Assembly (NCBI RefSeq): GCF_001402875.1
Contig: NZ_CP012946.1
Location: 2,086,001 to 2,150,000 of the forward strand
Direction of reading: 5' to 3'
DNA length: 64,000 nucleotides
Origin: Blastochloris viridis
Lineage (GTDB): Bacteria > Pseudomonadota > Alphaproteobacteria > Rhizobiales > Xanthobacteraceae
Below, piece after piece: positions 51,358 through 63,766 of the stretch. Numbering within the stretch: the stretch's first letter is position 1; each line of letters begins with the position of its first letter. A program made the translations under genes and the position numbers. A model generated the notes under the pieces. That model was not told where the DNA came from. It saw only the letters and a list, made by a program, of their open reading frames with translations, and searched no databases.

Positions 51358-51635
51358 TCGACGAGGCGGAAACCCTCTTATCGGACCAGCCCACACTGTT
51401 CAAACAAGCGGGGCCACCTCTAGGCGCCTTCGTCGCCTCCCCCGCGGAAGACTGCAATCCTCTTGGTGGCGTGCGGAACACCCTTCCGCCGACGCCCCTT
51501 ATGCCCTAAGCGGACGCGACCATCCGACGCGCGGCGCCCGTGACGCTGCGCCCCTCCCCGTCCCTGCAGGACCTTCGCGCCCCCAAGCCGGCGGCGGACG
51601 AAGCTCGTGCGCCAAGATCGAAACCCCGGAAGCCC

Positions 51636-53258
<1,623 letters not shown>

Positions 53259-53727
53259 GGGCCGAGGGCGCGGCCCGCGCCGCCGCGTCCTTGCCAAGGT
53301 GAGCGCGGCGCGACGAGCCCTTTCGGCGAGCCGCCCATTGCGGCCCTCGCCGCGAGCAATGGCAGCGGCGTGGCCCCCGAAACCACCGATCTATCGCGAA
53401 AATTGCGCAACCATGGCGTGCCGGCCCAGATAGGGCCGCGGGCTTGGGCCGGGACCGCGCCGGGGCACGCGCGTCCGGCGCGGGGACGGCGTTGGCGCCG
53501 GAAGATGCGGCGAGCGCCAGCGCCAGCGCACTAAACCAGCGATTTAGCGATCCCACCCGAAATATTTGCAAGACAACTTACGGGAGCTCGGCTAGACCGT
53601 GGCGGAATACGGTTGCAACAACGGAGGGCACAAGGTCGCTCCCGCCGTGAAACCGCGACGATACGTCGCCCGCAGATGGCGACGTCCGGCGGATTGAGTG
53701 ATCCGGCGAAAGCTCCCCGAGGCCTGG
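53259..53727. other. Intergenic stretch before the LuxR-type gene
   Basis: About 470 bp. No gene looks real in either strand. The part near 53530-53600 (AACCAGCGATTTAGCG to GAAATATTTGCAAGACAACTT) is clearly less GC-rich and is the likely promoter zone of the regulator gene. Confidence 0.4.
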
Positions 53728-54864
53728 ATGAACCGGCGGACCGACATTGCAGCCGCGCTGGCGCGACTGGCCGAGGCGCCATTTGCCGACGGCCAGTGGC
53801 ACGACGCGCTGCGGCTGTTGGCGGCGGCGACGGGCGGCACGTTCGCTCATCTGGTGGGCTGGACCAACCCGGCCCGGCTGCCGGCCAACCTGAGCTGGAA
53901 CGAGCCCGACCGCATGATCGAGCGCTGGGTCGAACTCGGCGGCGCCAACCCCGACATCAACCCACTGGTGCGGGTCGGCGTGCGGACGCCCGAGCTGCGG
54001 GTGGTCACGGACGACGAGGTGGTGTCGGCCGACGCCCGCAGGACGCTGCCGATCTGGCAAGAGTTCTATGAACCCTACGACATGCCGCATGTTTGCTTCA
54101 CACCGGTGTGGCGCGACCGGCATGTGCCGATGTCGCATCTGACGCTCGCGGTTACGCGGTCGGCGCGGGCCGGCCCGGTCGGGGCAGAGGATCGCGCCGC
54201 GTTCCTCGCAATCGCGCGCGGCTGGCGCGAGGCGGTGCTGCTGTCGCAGATGATCGGCCGCGAGAATGGCCGGGTGCTGGCGGGCGCGTTCGATGCGCTC
54301 GCGATTGCAGCGGTGGCGCTGGACGGGTTCGGGTGCGTCATCGCGGTCTCGCCGGCCGCCGAAGCGGTGCTGCGCGACGGCGGCGTGATCGGCACGCGGC
54401 AGCGGCGGCTGCACGGCGCCACCGTTCATGCCGAGCGCGCGCTGGAGACGTTGCTCGCGCCGTTCCAGACCATGACGCCGCCGCCGCCGCCGGTCGCGGC
54501 CGAGTTGCAAGGCGTCGGACGGGCGTTGCGCCTGCGGGTGACGGCGCTTCCACGCAACCGGTTCTCCGCCGGTTTTGCCGCCGCGACGCTGGTGGTGTTC
54601 GAAGGTGGTCCGGCGCCATCAGCCGTCCGGCCGCTGCTGCCGGCGCTGACGCCGGCCGAGCTCGACATCGCCACCGCGCTGCTGCGTGGCGAGCGGCCCG
54701 CGCAGATCGCGGCGCAGCGCGGGGTGTCGATCAGCACCGTGCGGTCGCAACTGAAGGCGATCTTCGCCAAGGCCGAGGTCGGCGGCCAGATCGAATTCGT
54801 CGCCCGGGTGCAGCGACAGGCCACCGGCAGCGCAAAGCGCACCAAGGACGACGTCGACACATGA
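53728..54864 (+). CDS. LuxR-family transcriptional regulator
   Basis: A 378-residue regulator. The C-terminal 65 residues are a LuxR/GerE helix-turn-helix: L-T-P-A-E-L-D-I-A-T-A-L-L, P-A-Q-I-A-A-Q-R-G-V-S-I-S-T-V-R and Q-L-K-A-I-F-A-K. The long N-terminal part has no receiver or autoinducer motif that I recognise; a segment near 200-235 (F-D-A-L-A-I-A-A-V-A-L-D-G-F-G) has PAS-like character. It may sense a small ligand. A GTG start at 53698 is possible, but the ATG at 53728 has GAGG five bases ahead. It converges with a SnoaL-like gene. Confidence 0.85.
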   Translation: MNRRTDIAAALARLAEAPFADGQWHDALRLLAAATGGTFAHLVGWTNPARLPANLSWNEPDRMIERWVELGGANPDINPLVRVGVRTPELRVVTDDEVVSADARRTLPIWQEFYEPYDMPHVCFTPVWRDRHVPMSHLTLAVTRSARAGPVGAEDRAAFLAIARGWREAVLLSQMIGRENGRVLAGAFDALAIAAVALDGFGCVIAVSPAAEAVLRDGGVIGTRQRRLHGATVHAERALETLLAPFQTMTPPPPPVAAELQGVGRALRLRVTALPRNRFSAGFAAATLVVFEGGPAPSAVRPLLPALTPAELDIATALLRGERPAQIAAQRGVSISTVRSQLKAIFAKAEVGGQIEFVARVQRQATGSAKRTKDDVDT

Positions 54865-54977
54865 TCGGACCTGCGGAGGATCGCGAGGCGTCCGGCAGAT
54901 GGTGCCGGAGACCCTCCGGCACTGAGCAGCCACTGGCGTTTGGCGCACCAAGACGGACGGCAACGCCGGCGGCGCGC

Positions 54978-55496
54978 CTACGAGCCGGGGTCGCCCGGCC
55001 GGTCGCGGGCCACGGCCGAAGCGGCGGCGCCGTTCTGGCACACCGGGTCCGGCTGCAGCGTACGCGGCAGCGTTTGCGTCCCGAACAGCTTGGCGGCAGC
55101 GCTGGTGTCGAACACCTGTTCCAGCGCCATGATCCGGTGCTGACGAAGCCGCAGGATGTCGACGCACTGCAACTCGGCCTGGACCGAGCCGCTGCGGACC
55201 GGCATCGTCCACCGCACCACCGCGCAATCGCCGTCGATCAGCAGATCCTGCAAGGTCGGCATCAGGACCCGAGCGGTGGCGTCGAGCCGGGCGAGAAACG
55301 CCATCACTCCGGCGGCGCCGCGATAGTCGCCGGCGAGCGGCACCGTTTCAGGGTCGCCGGACACCGTAATCCGCGCGTTGGCGTGAAAACACCGCCGCGC
55401 GCCGGCGGTGTCGCCTCGCCACCATCGGTCATAGGCCTCTAAGACAATTTGCGTAACGTCAGCCCGCATCATCGCTGCCATCCGCTGCTTTTGCAT
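54978..55496 (-). CDS. SnoaL/NTF2-like fold protein
   Basis: A 172-residue protein with the cone-shaped NTF2-like fold pattern. An N-terminal helix E-A-Y-D-R-W-W-R-G-D is followed by F-H-A-N-A-R-I-T-V-S-G, G-A-A-G-V-M-A-F-L and the strands V-V-R-W-T-M-P-V and V-D-I-L-R-L-R-Q-H-R-I. Such proteins are either small enzymes (polyketide cyclase, isomerase) or binding proteins, so no function is assigned. The last 40 residues look disordered. It converges with the LuxR-type regulator (113 bp gap). Confidence 0.75.
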   Translation of the reverse strand: MQKQRMAAMMRADVTQIVLEAYDRWWRGDTAGARRCFHANARITVSGDPETVPLAGDYRGAAGVMAFLARLDATARVLMPTLQDLLIDGDCAVVRWTMPVRSGSVQAELQCVDILRLRQHRIMALEQVFDTSAAAKLFGTQTLPRTLQPDPVCQNGAAASAVARDRPGDPGS

Positions 55497-55941
55497 GAAG
55501 GCTGACTGTGTGAGCTTGCCAACTCGGCGTCATCCCCAGTTTGGATGATGTATGGACTGAGGTTACCTCGGCGGCGTTATCTTCGATGGCAGGTAACTTC
55601 CCATGTAACGCTGCTTTTCCGATTTTGCCTTTGATGTATAGGAATATATTTTACGTTATTAATTATTGTTTCCGAAAATTGGTTTTATTCTGCCGTACGC
55701 GATCCTTGCCGCCTCAGCAACAGCTTGGCCCCGCCGTGTCCGGCAGCGCGTTGCAGACCAGTGCCGGGACGCTACGGCGCCACTCTTCACGATCGGAGAA
55801 TCGGGGCGATAATCATCGCCGGACCGGAATTTTCGCCGCCCGCCCGCCGGAGCGGATCGCCTGCAGCGCCGATGCGACCGCACCGGCGCCGCGCCCTCAC
55901 CCCCAACTGCGCCGAGCCGGCCCGGCGCTTGAGGCAGGCTG
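55497..55941. other. Intergenic stretch with an AT-rich island
   Basis: About 445 bp. Positions 55595-55690 are strikingly AT-rich for this genome (TATAGGAATATATTTTACG, TTATTAATTATTG). A short plus-strand frame crosses it, but its composition is not convincing. It could be a strong or xenogeneic-type promoter region for the dehydrogenase gene, or the scar of acquired DNA. Confidence 0.45.
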
Positions 55942-56973
55942 ATGCAGGTCGCAGTGTTCTCGACCAAGCCCTACGACCGTCGCTTTCTCGACACCGCCAA
56001 TGGCGGGCGCCACCGGTTGCGCTACCTCGATGCCCGCCTGTCGGCCGAGACCGCGCCGCTCGCCACGGGTGCGGATGCGGTGTGCGCGTTCGTCAACGAC
56101 GAGTTGGACGCCGAGACGCTGCAGGCGCTGGCCGGGCTCGGTGTCCGCCTGATCGCGTTGCGCAGCGCCGGCTTCAACCATGTCGACCTCGCCGCGGCCC
56201 ATCGTCTGAAGCTGCCGGTCGCCCACGTGCCGGCCTATTCGCCGCACGCCGTTGCCGAACACACGCTGGCGCTGATTCTGACGCTGAACCGCAAAACCCA
56301 CCGCGCCTACAACCGGGTGCGCGAGGGCAATTTCGCCCTCGACGGCCTGCTCGGGTTCGATCTCGCCGGCAAGACCGCCGGCGTGGTCGGCACCGGCCAG
56401 ATCGGCGAGCTGGTGTCGCGCATCCTGATCGGGTTCGGCTGCACCATCCTGGCGCACGACGTCCGCCCCAACCCGGCCTGCGAGGCGATGGGGGTGCGTT
56501 ACGTCGAGCGCGACGCGCTGTTCGCGTCGTCCGACATCGTCAGCCTGCACTGCCCGCTGACGCCCGAGACGCGCCACTTCGTCAACGATGCGCTGCTGAA
56601 GCGGACCAAGCGCGGCATGATGCTGATCAACACCTCGCGCGGCGCCGTGATCGACACCGCGGCGGCGATCCGCGGCCTCAAGAATGGCACCATCGGCAGC
56701 CTCGGCCTCGACGTCTACGAGGAGGAGGCGCACCTGTTCTTCGACGACCGGTCGAACCGCGTCATCCAGGACGACGTGTTCGCGCGCCTGCTCACCTTCC
56801 CCAACGTGCTGATCACCGGCCACCAGGCCTTCTTCACCGCGGAGGCGCTGCGCAACATCGCCGAGACCACGATGGCCAACCTCACCGCATTCGAGACCAC
56901 CGGCCGCGCGGTGCACGAGGTGCCGGCGGAGAAGGTGGCGACGACGAGCACGTCGCTCGGCCAGCGCGCTTGA
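55942..56973 (+). CDS. D-2-hydroxyacid dehydrogenase (D-lactate dehydrogenase type)
   Basis: A 343-residue NAD-dependent dehydrogenase. The Rossmann motif is G-V-V-G-T-G-Q-I-G. The catalytic set is present: Arg in N-T-S-R-G-A-V-I-D, Glu in D-V-Y-E-E-E and His in I-T-G-H-Q-A-F-F-T. The overall sequence, with F-S-T-K-P-Y-D-R at the N-terminus and H-L-F-F-D-D-R near 265, is that of LdhA-type fermentative D-lactate dehydrogenases. The reaction is pyruvate plus NADH to D-lactate. It stands in the same direction as xseB and dxs. Confidence 0.92.
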   Translation: MQVAVFSTKPYDRRFLDTANGGRHRLRYLDARLSAETAPLATGADAVCAFVNDELDAETLQALAGLGVRLIALRSAGFNHVDLAAAHRLKLPVAHVPAYSPHAVAEHTLALILTLNRKTHRAYNRVREGNFALDGLLGFDLAGKTAGVVGTGQIGELVSRILIGFGCTILAHDVRPNPACEAMGVRYVERDALFASSDIVSLHCPLTPETRHFVNDALLKRTKRGMMLINTSRGAVIDTAAAIRGLKNGTIGSLGLDVYEEEAHLFFDDRSNRVIQDDVFARLLTFPNVLITGHQAFFTAEALRNIAETTMANLTAFETTGRAVHEVPAEKVATTSTSLGQRA

Positions 56974-57067
56974 CGTTTCAACCACCCGATCGACACATCC
57001 CCCCGCCATTGCCCCCCTCCCTCTCGCCCGCTATCACTCGCGGCTCTTGCATCCCCAGGAGGCGCCT

Positions 57068-57319
57068 GTGACCACCCAGCCGCATGCCGACATCACCACC
57101 CTGTCGTTCGAGACGGCGCTCGGCGAATTGGAGAAGATCGTCGGCCGGCTGGAGCGCGGCGATGTTCCGCTGGAGGAATCGATCGCCATCTATGAGCGCG
57201 GCGAGGCGCTGAAGGCGCGCTGCAGCCAGTTGCTGGCGGAGGCCGAGGCGCGGGTCGAGCGCATCACGCTCAACGCCGACGGCAAGCCCACCGGCACCGC
57301 CCCGCTCGACCCTGAGTGA
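57068..57319 (+). CDS. xseB: Exodeoxyribonuclease VII small subunit
   Basis: An 83-residue helical protein. [24 protein letters not shown] and Y-E-R-G-E-A-L-K form the XseB signature. With XseA (not in the window) it degrades single-stranded DNA. The GTG start at 57068 has AGGAGG eleven bases upstream; the in-frame codons before it would place that site inside the gene. In many alphaproteobacteria ispA and dxs follow; here only dxs does, after a 640-bp gap. Confidence 0.92.
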   Translation: MTTQPHADITTLSFETALGELEKIVGRLERGDVPLEESIAIYERGEALKARCSQLLAEAEARVERITLNADGKPTGTAPLDPE

Positions 57320-57959
57320 GCGCGTTCGACCCGGCGCCGGCGCAAGTCCGGGGCATCGGCCGGTCCAACCCGTTGGGGCCTAACGCCGCAGTTGGGCGAT
57401 GCGGGCGGCCGCGCCGCCGGCCCGTCGTTCTCCACCGTGGTCACGACTGCGTGCGCGCTGGCCCGCGCGCCGCACGAGGGCGGCGACGCTGGGACTTGGA
57501 GGGGACGAACGCGGCGGGCCGCTCGCTATTCCCATGACAAAACAATGACGTGGCTGTTCGGAGCCCGCCCGGTTCCGCGGCCCGACGGCCAATGTTGCGC
57601 GTCGTCGGCATAACACTTTCGACTGACGGCCCACTTGCCGGAGCGGGCGGCGGGCTGCTGCGGCCTTGCCGCGCGAGGGGCGGAAGCGGCGTTGGATTTT
57701 ACGAAAACACTCCGTTTGGCCAATTGCTTAGTCCGCCTCGGCGTTTTCCTTAGAACCGCAGCACGCTTAAGGGGCCACCCCGCATTGCGCCGGCCGGTGG
57801 AGCCCGCTAAGTCTGCCTCGCGAGATCCGTCGCCTCGAGCGGTCTCTGGCCGCGCGGGATGGTGTTTTGTCGTCCGTTCGCCGGAAACGTCGGTTCCGGC
57901 GGGAACTCGGTGCCCTGCGGCCAAGGCGAGGCCGTTACGGCGCCAATCTGTCGCTTCTG
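57320..57959. other. Intergenic stretch between xseB and dxs
   Basis: About 640 bp with no gene that I can support. An ispA gene is often found at this place, but no farnesyl diphosphate synthase motif is visible in any frame. A less GC-rich patch around 57690-57760 may hold the dxs promoter. Confidence 0.4.
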
Positions 57960-59876
57960 GTGTCCACCGTGTCGAAAACCCCCCTGCTCGATCGCATCCG
58001 CACCCCCGCCGACCTCCGCCAGCTGACCGAAGACCAGCTCGCGCAGCTCGCGCAGGAAGTCCGCGACGAGATGATTGAGGTGGTATCGGAGACCGGCGGC
58101 CATCTCGGCGCCGGCCTCGGCGTGGTCGAGCTGACGGTGGCGCTGCATTATGTGTTCGACACCCCGTTCGACAAGCTGATCTGGGACGTCGGCCACCAGG
58201 CCTATCCACACAAGATGCTGACCGGCCGGCGCGACCGCATGCGCACCTTGCGCCAGGGCGGCGGCCTCAGCGGCTTCACCAAGCGCACCGAGAGCCCGTA
58301 CGATCCGTTCGGCGCCGGCCATACCTCGACCTCGATCTCCGCCGCGCTCGGCTTTGCGGTGGCGCGCGACCTCAAGGGCGAGCCCAACAACGTCATCGCC
58401 GTGATCGGCGACGGCTCGATGTCCGGCGGCATGGCCTACGAGGCGCTCAACAACGCCGGCGCGATGGATTCGCGGCTGATCGTGGTGCTGAACGACAACG
58501 ACATGTCGATCTCGCCCTCGGTCGGGGCGATGTCGGCCTATCTGTCGCGCCTGCTTTCGGGCAAGACCTACCTGTCGCTGCGCGACATCGGCAAGCAGTT
58601 GTCACGCCGGTTCGGCCGCACCATCGACCGCACCATCACCCGCGCGGTCGAGCACGCCCGCGGCTTTCTGATGGGCGGCACGCTGTTCGAGGAGCTCGGC
58701 TTTTATTACGTCGGCCCGATCAACGGCCACGACCTCGACAGCCTGTTGCCGGTGCTGAAGAACGTGCGCGACGCCGGCGTCGGCCCGGTGCTGCTGCACG
58801 TCGTCACCCAGAAGGGCAAGGGCTACGCCCCGGCGGAGTGTGCCTCCGACAAGTATCACGGCGTCGTCAAGTTCGACGTCGCCACCGGCTCCCAGGCCAA
58901 GGCCAAGCCGGCCACGCCGTCCTACACCAAGGTGTTCGCCGAGGCGCTGATCAGGGAGGCCGACCGAGATTCCAAGATCGTCGCCATCACCGCCGCCATG
59001 CCGAGCGGCACCGGGCTCGATCTGTTCGCCAAGGCCCATCCCAAGCGCTGCTTCGACGTCGGCATCGCCGAACAGCACGCGGTGACCTTCGCCGCCGGCC
59101 TCGCCGCCGACGGCATGAAGCCGGTCTGCGCCATCTATTCCACCTTCCTGCAGCGCGCCTTCGACCAGGTGATCCACGACGTCGCCATCCAGAAGCTGCC
59201 GGTGCGCTTCGCCATCGACCGGGCTGGCCTGGTCGGTGCCGACGGCGCCACCCACGCCGGCGCGTTCGACGTCGGCTATATGGGCGCCCTGCCCGGCATG
59301 GTGGTGATGTCGCCGGCCGACGAGGCCGAGCTGGTCCACATGATCGCCACCGCGGCCGCCCATGACGATGGGCCGTGCACGGTGCGCTACCCGCGCGCCG
59401 ACGGCATCGGCATCCCGCTGCCGGAGCGCGGCATTCCGCTCGAGATCGGCCGCGGCCGCGTCGTGCGCGAGGGCACCAAGGTGGCGCTGTTCACGCTCGG
59501 CACCCGCCTCGCCGAGGCCCTCACCGCGGCCGACGAGTTGGAGCGCTACGGCCTTTCCACCACGGTCGCCGATGCCCGCTTCGCCAAGCCGCTCGACCGC
59601 GCGCTGCTGCGCCGGCTGGCGCTGCACCACGAGGTGCTGATCACGGTGGAGGAAGGCGCAGTCGGCGGCTTCGGCTCGTTCGTGCTGCAGGCGCTGTCGG
59701 ACGAGGGCCTGCTCGACGGCACGCTCAAGGTCCGCGCCATGACGCTGCCGGACCTGTTCCAGGACCACGACGCCATTCCGCGCCAATATGCCCAGGCCGG
59801 GCTGGATTCCCGCGGCATCGTCGCGAAGGTGTTCGAGGCGCTGGGCCGCGACTTCACCGAGGCGCGGACGGCGTAA
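57960..59876 (+). CDS. dxs: 1-deoxy-D-xylulose-5-phosphate synthase
   Basis: A 638-residue thiamine-diphosphate enzyme that condenses pyruvate and glyceraldehyde 3-phosphate, the entry to the MEP pathway and a source for thiazole and pyridoxal. [15 protein letters not shown] and [13 protein letters not shown] are the N-terminal cofactor motifs. The transketolase-like middle shows G-I-A-E-Q-H-A-V-T, and [13 protein letters not shown] is intact. Start at GTG 57960 or 57969; both give the usual K-T-P-L-L-D-R-I beginning. No good ribosome site distinguishes them. Confidence 0.96.
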   Translation: MSTVSKTPLLDRIRTPADLRQLTEDQLAQLAQEVRDEMIEVVSETGGHLGAGLGVVELTVALHYVFDTPFDKLIWDVGHQAYPHKMLTGRRDRMRTLRQGGGLSGFTKRTESPYDPFGAGHTSTSISAALGFAVARDLKGEPNNVIAVIGDGSMSGGMAYEALNNAGAMDSRLIVVLNDNDMSISPSVGAMSAYLSRLLSGKTYLSLRDIGKQLSRRFGRTIDRTITRAVEHARGFLMGGTLFEELGFYYVGPINGHDLDSLLPVLKNVRDAGVGPVLLHVVTQKGKGYAPAECASDKYHGVVKFDVATGSQAKAKPATPSYTKVFAEALIREADRDSKIVAITAAMPSGTGLDLFAKAHPKRCFDVGIAEQHAVTFAAGLAADGMKPVCAIYSTFLQRAFDQVIHDVAIQKLPVRFAIDRAGLVGADGATHAGAFDVGYMGALPGMVVMSPADEAELVHMIATAAAHDDGPCTVRYPRADGIGIPLPERGIPLEIGRGRVVREGTKVALFTLGTRLAEALTAADELERYGLSTTVADARFAKPLDRALLRRLALHHEVLITVEEGAVGGFGSFVLQALSDEGLLDGTLKVRAMTLPDLFQDHDAIPRQYAQAGLDSRGIVAKVFEALGRDFTEARTA

Positions 59877-59907
59877 GGCCAACGTCGGCAGCTTGCAGCG
59901 GACGGCG

Positions 59908-61638
59908 TCATCGCCGCCGCTTCGACCACAACACCCGGACCAGCGCCGACAGGTGCGCCCGAACCCCGGCGCGGGGGTCGGACACCGCATCGAGAAACTC
60001 CGACAGCGGCTGCGATCGCCGCAGCACCACATAGGTGAGCAGCGTGGTGACGGTGAGCACCACGAAAAACACCGAGAGCTGGAACGACGCCGGCTGGTCG
60101 GCCATCGCAAACAGGTTCATGCCGAGAAAGCCGGTCGACACCGTGCCGAGGATCGAGAGCATGGTCACCACCGTCAGCCGCACGATGGTGGTCGACTGCC
60201 GGCGCAGCATGTCGGAGTCGAGGTAGTGGCTCATGTCGCCGATCTCGTCCCGCAGCCCGGCATAAAGGCTCTTCAGCGCCAGGTGGTCCGACCACATCCG
60301 CGACAGGTCGCGCACCATGGCCTGGTCGGACACCTCCGAGAACCAGTAGCGATGGCTGAAGCGCAGGAACACCTCCTGCATCTCGCGAATGTCGCGGCGG
60401 AAACTCCGCACCGAGTCGTGGTCGCGCACGTCCAGCCGGGTGATGATGCTGACCAGCCGGTCGGACATCATCAGCAGCGCGGCGCGGTGGAAGTGCGCGA
60501 TCATGCCGACCAGGAAGATCTGGTGGCGGAACTGGGCGAGGAAGCCGCGCTCGGGGTCGGTGAACACCGCCTCGCCGACGTCGCCCACCGCCACCAGGGT
60601 GTGTCCGGTGCAGATGACGCGGGTATCGACCCAATCGCCGCCGCGGGCAGGATCGTGGTAACGGTCGTAACAGTAACGCGTTTCGAAATCGCGCAGGAAG
60701 GCCTCGGAATAGGGCAGCCCGGTGCGGTTGAAGGCCGGTACGGCAAGGCCGAGCCGAACGTAGTCGGCGCGGGTCAGCCCGCGAGGATTGTCGACCGCGA
60801 GATAGACCATCATCGGCATGCGGTAGTGCTCAAGCTGGCGATAGCGCAGCGTGCCGGTGATGTCCTCGTGGTTGAGCCGCAGCGGCTTGAGCAGAAACTC
60901 CCAGTGCGCAGCAATGGCGGGTGCGATCGAGCGGCAGACCGCCGCGGTGAACTTGGCGCGGTCATCGAAGTCGGAGACCGCCAGCACCTTCCCGCGCTCA
61001 TCCAGCCACTCCACCTTGGCCGGACAGTTGGCGCCCTCCCCGCTCGCCGCCCAGCCGGACGGATAGGCGCGGCCGAAGCGGTGGATGAGGTCGTGCGCCG
61101 TGCTGAGCGGAAGGTCGGCGCCCGCCATCTCGAACACCAGCATCACGACGTCGACGTCGAAGAAGAAATAAAGGTCGATGTGGGCGATCGTCAGCGTCAG
61201 CGGCGGCGCCCCCGCCGTCATCGTCACCCGCACCTCCCGCACGTCGCGGCGACGGTAGATTTTGATGGGCGAGTCGCCGTAGGAGGTGCGGGTGGTGCGC
61301 GAGGCGCGCTCGCCGTAAAGGAAGCGCTGGGCGTGCGGCAGGAAGGTCACAAACTCGCGGTAATGCCGCTCCTGGACCGCGGCGGGATCGTCGGGGAACT
61401 CGTCGGTCAGCGCCGTCCACACCGGCGCGTCGGCGTCCTGCTGCTGCTCGAGCAATTCCCAATGGGCCCGGACGGCGGCGTCCTCCTTCAGCGGCATCAG
61501 TTGCAGCGGCCAGATCAGGATCTGGCGGAACTGCCGCACCACCGGCGCGGCGGCAGCGTCCGACGTGATCGTGGTCTCGACGGTCTGCTGCACGACAGCC
61601 CCCCTGACGCGCGATTCCCTGCGGCAGAGTTGGGCCAT
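59908..61638 (-). CDS. CorA-like membrane protein with long cytosolic domain
   Basis: A 576-residue protein whose C-terminus has two membrane helices. The first ends in G-F-L-G-M-N-L-F, a CorA-type G-M-N motif, and the second is followed by a basic tail. The N-terminal 450 residues are much longer than in CorA and include Y-G-D-S-P-I-K-I-Y-R-R and two antiparallel helices (D-M-S-H-Y-L-D-S-D-M-L-R-R). It is probably a divalent-cation channel relative, but transport is inferred only. It is convergent with dxs and divergent from tlyA. Confidence 0.78.
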   Translation of the reverse strand: MAQLCRRESRVRGAVVQQTVETTITSDAAAAPVVRQFRQILIWPLQLMPLKEDAAVRAHWELLEQQQDADAPVWTALTDEFPDDPAAVQERHYREFVTFLPHAQRFLYGERASRTTRTSYGDSPIKIYRRRDVREVRVTMTAGAPPLTLTIAHIDLYFFFDVDVVMLVFEMAGADLPLSTAHDLIHRFGRAYPSGWAASGEGANCPAKVEWLDERGKVLAVSDFDDRAKFTAAVCRSIAPAIAAHWEFLLKPLRLNHEDITGTLRYRQLEHYRMPMMVYLAVDNPRGLTRADYVRLGLAVPAFNRTGLPYSEAFLRDFETRYCYDRYHDPARGGDWVDTRVICTGHTLVAVGDVGEAVFTDPERGFLAQFRHQIFLVGMIAHFHRAALLMMSDRLVSIITRLDVRDHDSVRSFRRDIREMQEVFLRFSHRYWFSEVSDQAMVRDLSRMWSDHLALKSLYAGLRDEIGDMSHYLDSDMLRRQSTTIVRLTVVTMLSILGTVSTGFLGMNLFAMADQPASFQLSVFFVVLTVTTLLTYVVLRRSQPLSEFLDAVSDPRAGVRAHLSALVRVLWSKRRR

Positions 61639-61676
61639 TTTGCCCGCTTGTCCACTCGAAGTCCGGAGATGTAACG

Positions 61677-62408
61677 GTGACCACGCCGCGCCGCAGAGCC
61701 GACGTCGTGCTGGTCGAGCGCGGCCTGTTCGAAAGCCGCGCCCGCGCCAAGGCCGCCATCGAGGCCGGGCTGGTCAAGGCCGACGGCATCGTTCTGACCA
61801 AGGCGTCGGACGCCATCGCCCCCGGCGCCGACATCATCGCCGAGGCGCCGCACCCGTGGGTGTCGCGCGGCGGCGTCAAGCTCGCCCACGCCCTTGACGC
61901 CTTCGGGGTCGATCCGGCCGGGCTGATCTGCCTCGACCTCGGCGCCTCGACCGGCGGCTTCACCGACGTGCTGGTCAGCCGGGGCGCCGCCCGCGTCTAT
62001 GCCGTCGACGTCGGCCACGGCCAGCTTCACCCGAAAATCGCCGCCGACCCGCGGGTGGTCTCGCGCGAGGGCGTCGACGCCCGCGACGTCACCTTGGATT
62101 TGCTCGGCGCGGCGCCCGGCCTCATCGTCATCGACGTCGCCTTCATTCCGCTCACGCTGGTGCTGCCCGCCGCCCTGGCGGTGGCGGCGCCAGGCGCGCG
62201 GCTGGTCGCCCTGATCAAGCCGCAGTTCGAGGCCGGCCGCGACCGGGTGAAGAAGGGCGTGGTGCGCGACGCCGCCATTCATGCCGAGGTGTGCGATAAG
62301 GTCGCCGCCGCCGTCGCCAGGCTGGGCTGGACGGTCGACGGCATCATCCCCTCCCCGATCGCCGGCGGCGACGGCAACCGCGAGTTCCTGCTGGTGGCGC
62401 ATACATGA
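61677..62408 (+). CDS. TlyA-family rRNA 2'-O-methyltransferase
   Basis: A 243-residue protein with an N-terminal S4 RNA-binding domain ([16 protein letters not shown]) and an FtsJ-like methyltransferase domain. The SAM motif is [11 protein letters not shown]. The catalytic tetrad includes Lys in S-R-G-G-V-K-L, Asp in V-I-D-V-A-F and Lys in I-K-P-Q-F-E. TlyA methylates cytidines in 16S and 23S rRNA in some bacteria. The start is GTG, and the stop overlaps the next gene by four bases. Confidence 0.9.
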   Translation: MTTPRRRADVVLVERGLFESRARAKAAIEAGLVKADGIVLTKASDAIAPGADIIAEAPHPWVSRGGVKLAHALDAFGVDPAGLICLDLGASTGGFTDVLVSRGAARVYAVDVGHGQLHPKIAADPRVVSREGVDARDVTLDLLGAAPGLIVIDVAFIPLTLVLPAALAVAAPGARLVALIKPQFEAGRDRVKKGVVRDAAIHAEVCDKVAAAVARLGWTVDGIIPSPIAGGDGNREFLLVAHT

Positions 62409-63652
62409 CGACCGAACGCCTGACCATCGCCTGCTTGGGCCATCGCGGCGACGGCTGCGCCCAGACCGCCGACGGCCCGCTCTACGTGCCCTTCACCCTG
62501 CCGGGCGAGGAGGTCGAGGTGCAGCGCGTGCCGGGCAAGGACCGCGCCGACCTCGTCCAGGTGATCCGGCCGAGCGCCGACCGCGTCGAGCCGTTCTGCC
62601 CCCATTTCGGGGTGTGCGGCGGCTGCGCGCTGCAGCACATGGCCGAGCCGGCCTACCGCGCCTTCAAGCATGGCATCGTGGTCTCGGCGCTGGCCGACGC
62701 CGGCCTCGACGTCGAGGTGGCCGACATCGTGCCGGCGCACGGCCGCGGCCGCCGCCGCGCCACCTTCCACGCCCGCAGCACCGCCCATGACGTGCTGGCG
62801 GTCGGCTTCATGGCCCAGCGCGCCCACCGCGTGGTGCCGATCGACGACTGCCCGATCCTCGATCCCGGCCTCGCCGGCGCAGTGACGGCGTGCTGGGCGG
62901 TGGCCGAGGCGCTGGCCGCCACCGGCAAGCCGCTCGACATCCAGGTCACCGCCACCGATGGCGGGCTCGACGTCGACGTGAGCGGCTGCAGCCGGCTGCC
63001 GGAGCGCCTGCGCCAGACGCTGGTGCGGATGGCCGGCGCGCAGGACCTTGCACGCCTCACCCTGGCCGGCGACCTGATCGTCAAGCGCCGACCGACCACC
63101 ATCGCCATCGGCCGGGCGTCGGTCGAGCTGCCGCCCGGCGCCTTCCTGCAGGCCACCGACGCCGGCGACATCACACTTGCCACCCTGGTGCGGGAGATGG
63201 CCGGCAAGCTCGCCGGCAAGGCCGCGGTGCTCGACCTGTTCGCCGGGGTCGGCACCTTTGCCTTGCGGCTGGCGGAGACGGTGCGGGTTACCGCGGTCGA
63301 CGGCGATGCCGCCGCCATCGCCGCGCTTGACGCCGCGGTGCGCGCCACCCAGGGCCTGAAGCCGCTGACGACGGAGGCGCGCGACCTGTTCCGCCGGCCG
63401 CTGGTGGCGGCCGAGCTGAAGCCGTTCCGGGTGGTGGTGTTCGATCCGCCGCGCCAGGGCGCCGAAGCCCAGGCCAGGCGGCTGGCCGACAGTGCCGTGC
63501 CGGCGATCGGCGCGGTGTCCTGCAACCCGTCGACCTTCGCCCGCGACGCCAAGCTGCTGGTCGCCGGCGGCTACCGGCTGACGCGGGTGGTGCCGGTCGA
63601 CCAGTTCGCGTGGTCGCCGCACGTCGAGGTGGTGGCGCGGTTCGAGCGCTGA
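62405..63652 (+). CDS. TrmA/RlmD-family RNA (uracil-5)-methyltransferase
   Basis: A 415-residue enzyme with an N-terminal TRAM-like domain and a methyltransferase core. An iron-sulfur Cys set is present in the order [10 protein letters not shown] with a later Cys in D-D-C. The SAM motif is [10 protein letters not shown], the F-D-P-P-R-Q-G motif follows, and the catalytic Cys is in S-C-N-P-S-T-F. Whether it modifies rRNA or tRNA is open. It overlaps tlyA by four bases, a pairing that suggests joint rRNA modification. Confidence 0.92.
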   Translation: MTTERLTIACLGHRGDGCAQTADGPLYVPFTLPGEEVEVQRVPGKDRADLVQVIRPSADRVEPFCPHFGVCGGCALQHMAEPAYRAFKHGIVVSALADAGLDVEVADIVPAHGRGRRRATFHARSTAHDVLAVGFMAQRAHRVVPIDDCPILDPGLAGAVTACWAVAEALAATGKPLDIQVTATDGGLDVDVSGCSRLPERLRQTLVRMAGAQDLARLTLAGDLIVKRRPTTIAIGRASVELPPGAFLQATDAGDITLATLVREMAGKLAGKAAVLDLFAGVGTFALRLAETVRVTAVDGDAAAIAALDAAVRATQGLKPLTTEARDLFRRPLVAAELKPFRVVVFDPPRQGAEAQARRLADSAVPAIGAVSCNPSTFARDAKLLVAGGYRLTRVVPVDQFAWSPHVEVVARFER

Positions 63653-63766
63653 GGCGAGGTCGGCGGCAGCGGCGGCCGATGACGGCCGCTTAGGCGGTGC
63701 CGGCTCGATCAGCCGGACACCGACCATTCGGCGTTCGGCCGGTCACTGATTCAGCCCCCCGGAATA

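Larger units (their letters stand above)
50106..51402 (+). mobile_element. Nearly full-length, inactivated IS3-family element
   Basis: About 1.3 kb. The left end reads TGAACAGGTCCGATAAG and the right end, on the other strand, TGAACAGTGTGGGCTGGTCC, sharing TGAACAG and GGTCCGATAAG blocks. Inside are orfA and orfB in the overlapping arrangement of IS3 elements (ATGA at 50482). Three disruptions are visible: an in-frame TAA in orfA and two short palindromic insertions in orfB. The native orfB stop is also blurred. No clear target duplication was seen. Confidence 0.8.

Noticed and set aside
55541..55942. Plus-strand frame across the AT-rich island
   Set aside because: Changes character halfway from hydrophobic to Arg/Pro-rich; no ribosome site and no family.
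57320..57959. Possible ispA between xseB and dxs
   Set aside because: No DDxxD motif or prenyl-synthase-like frame in either strand.
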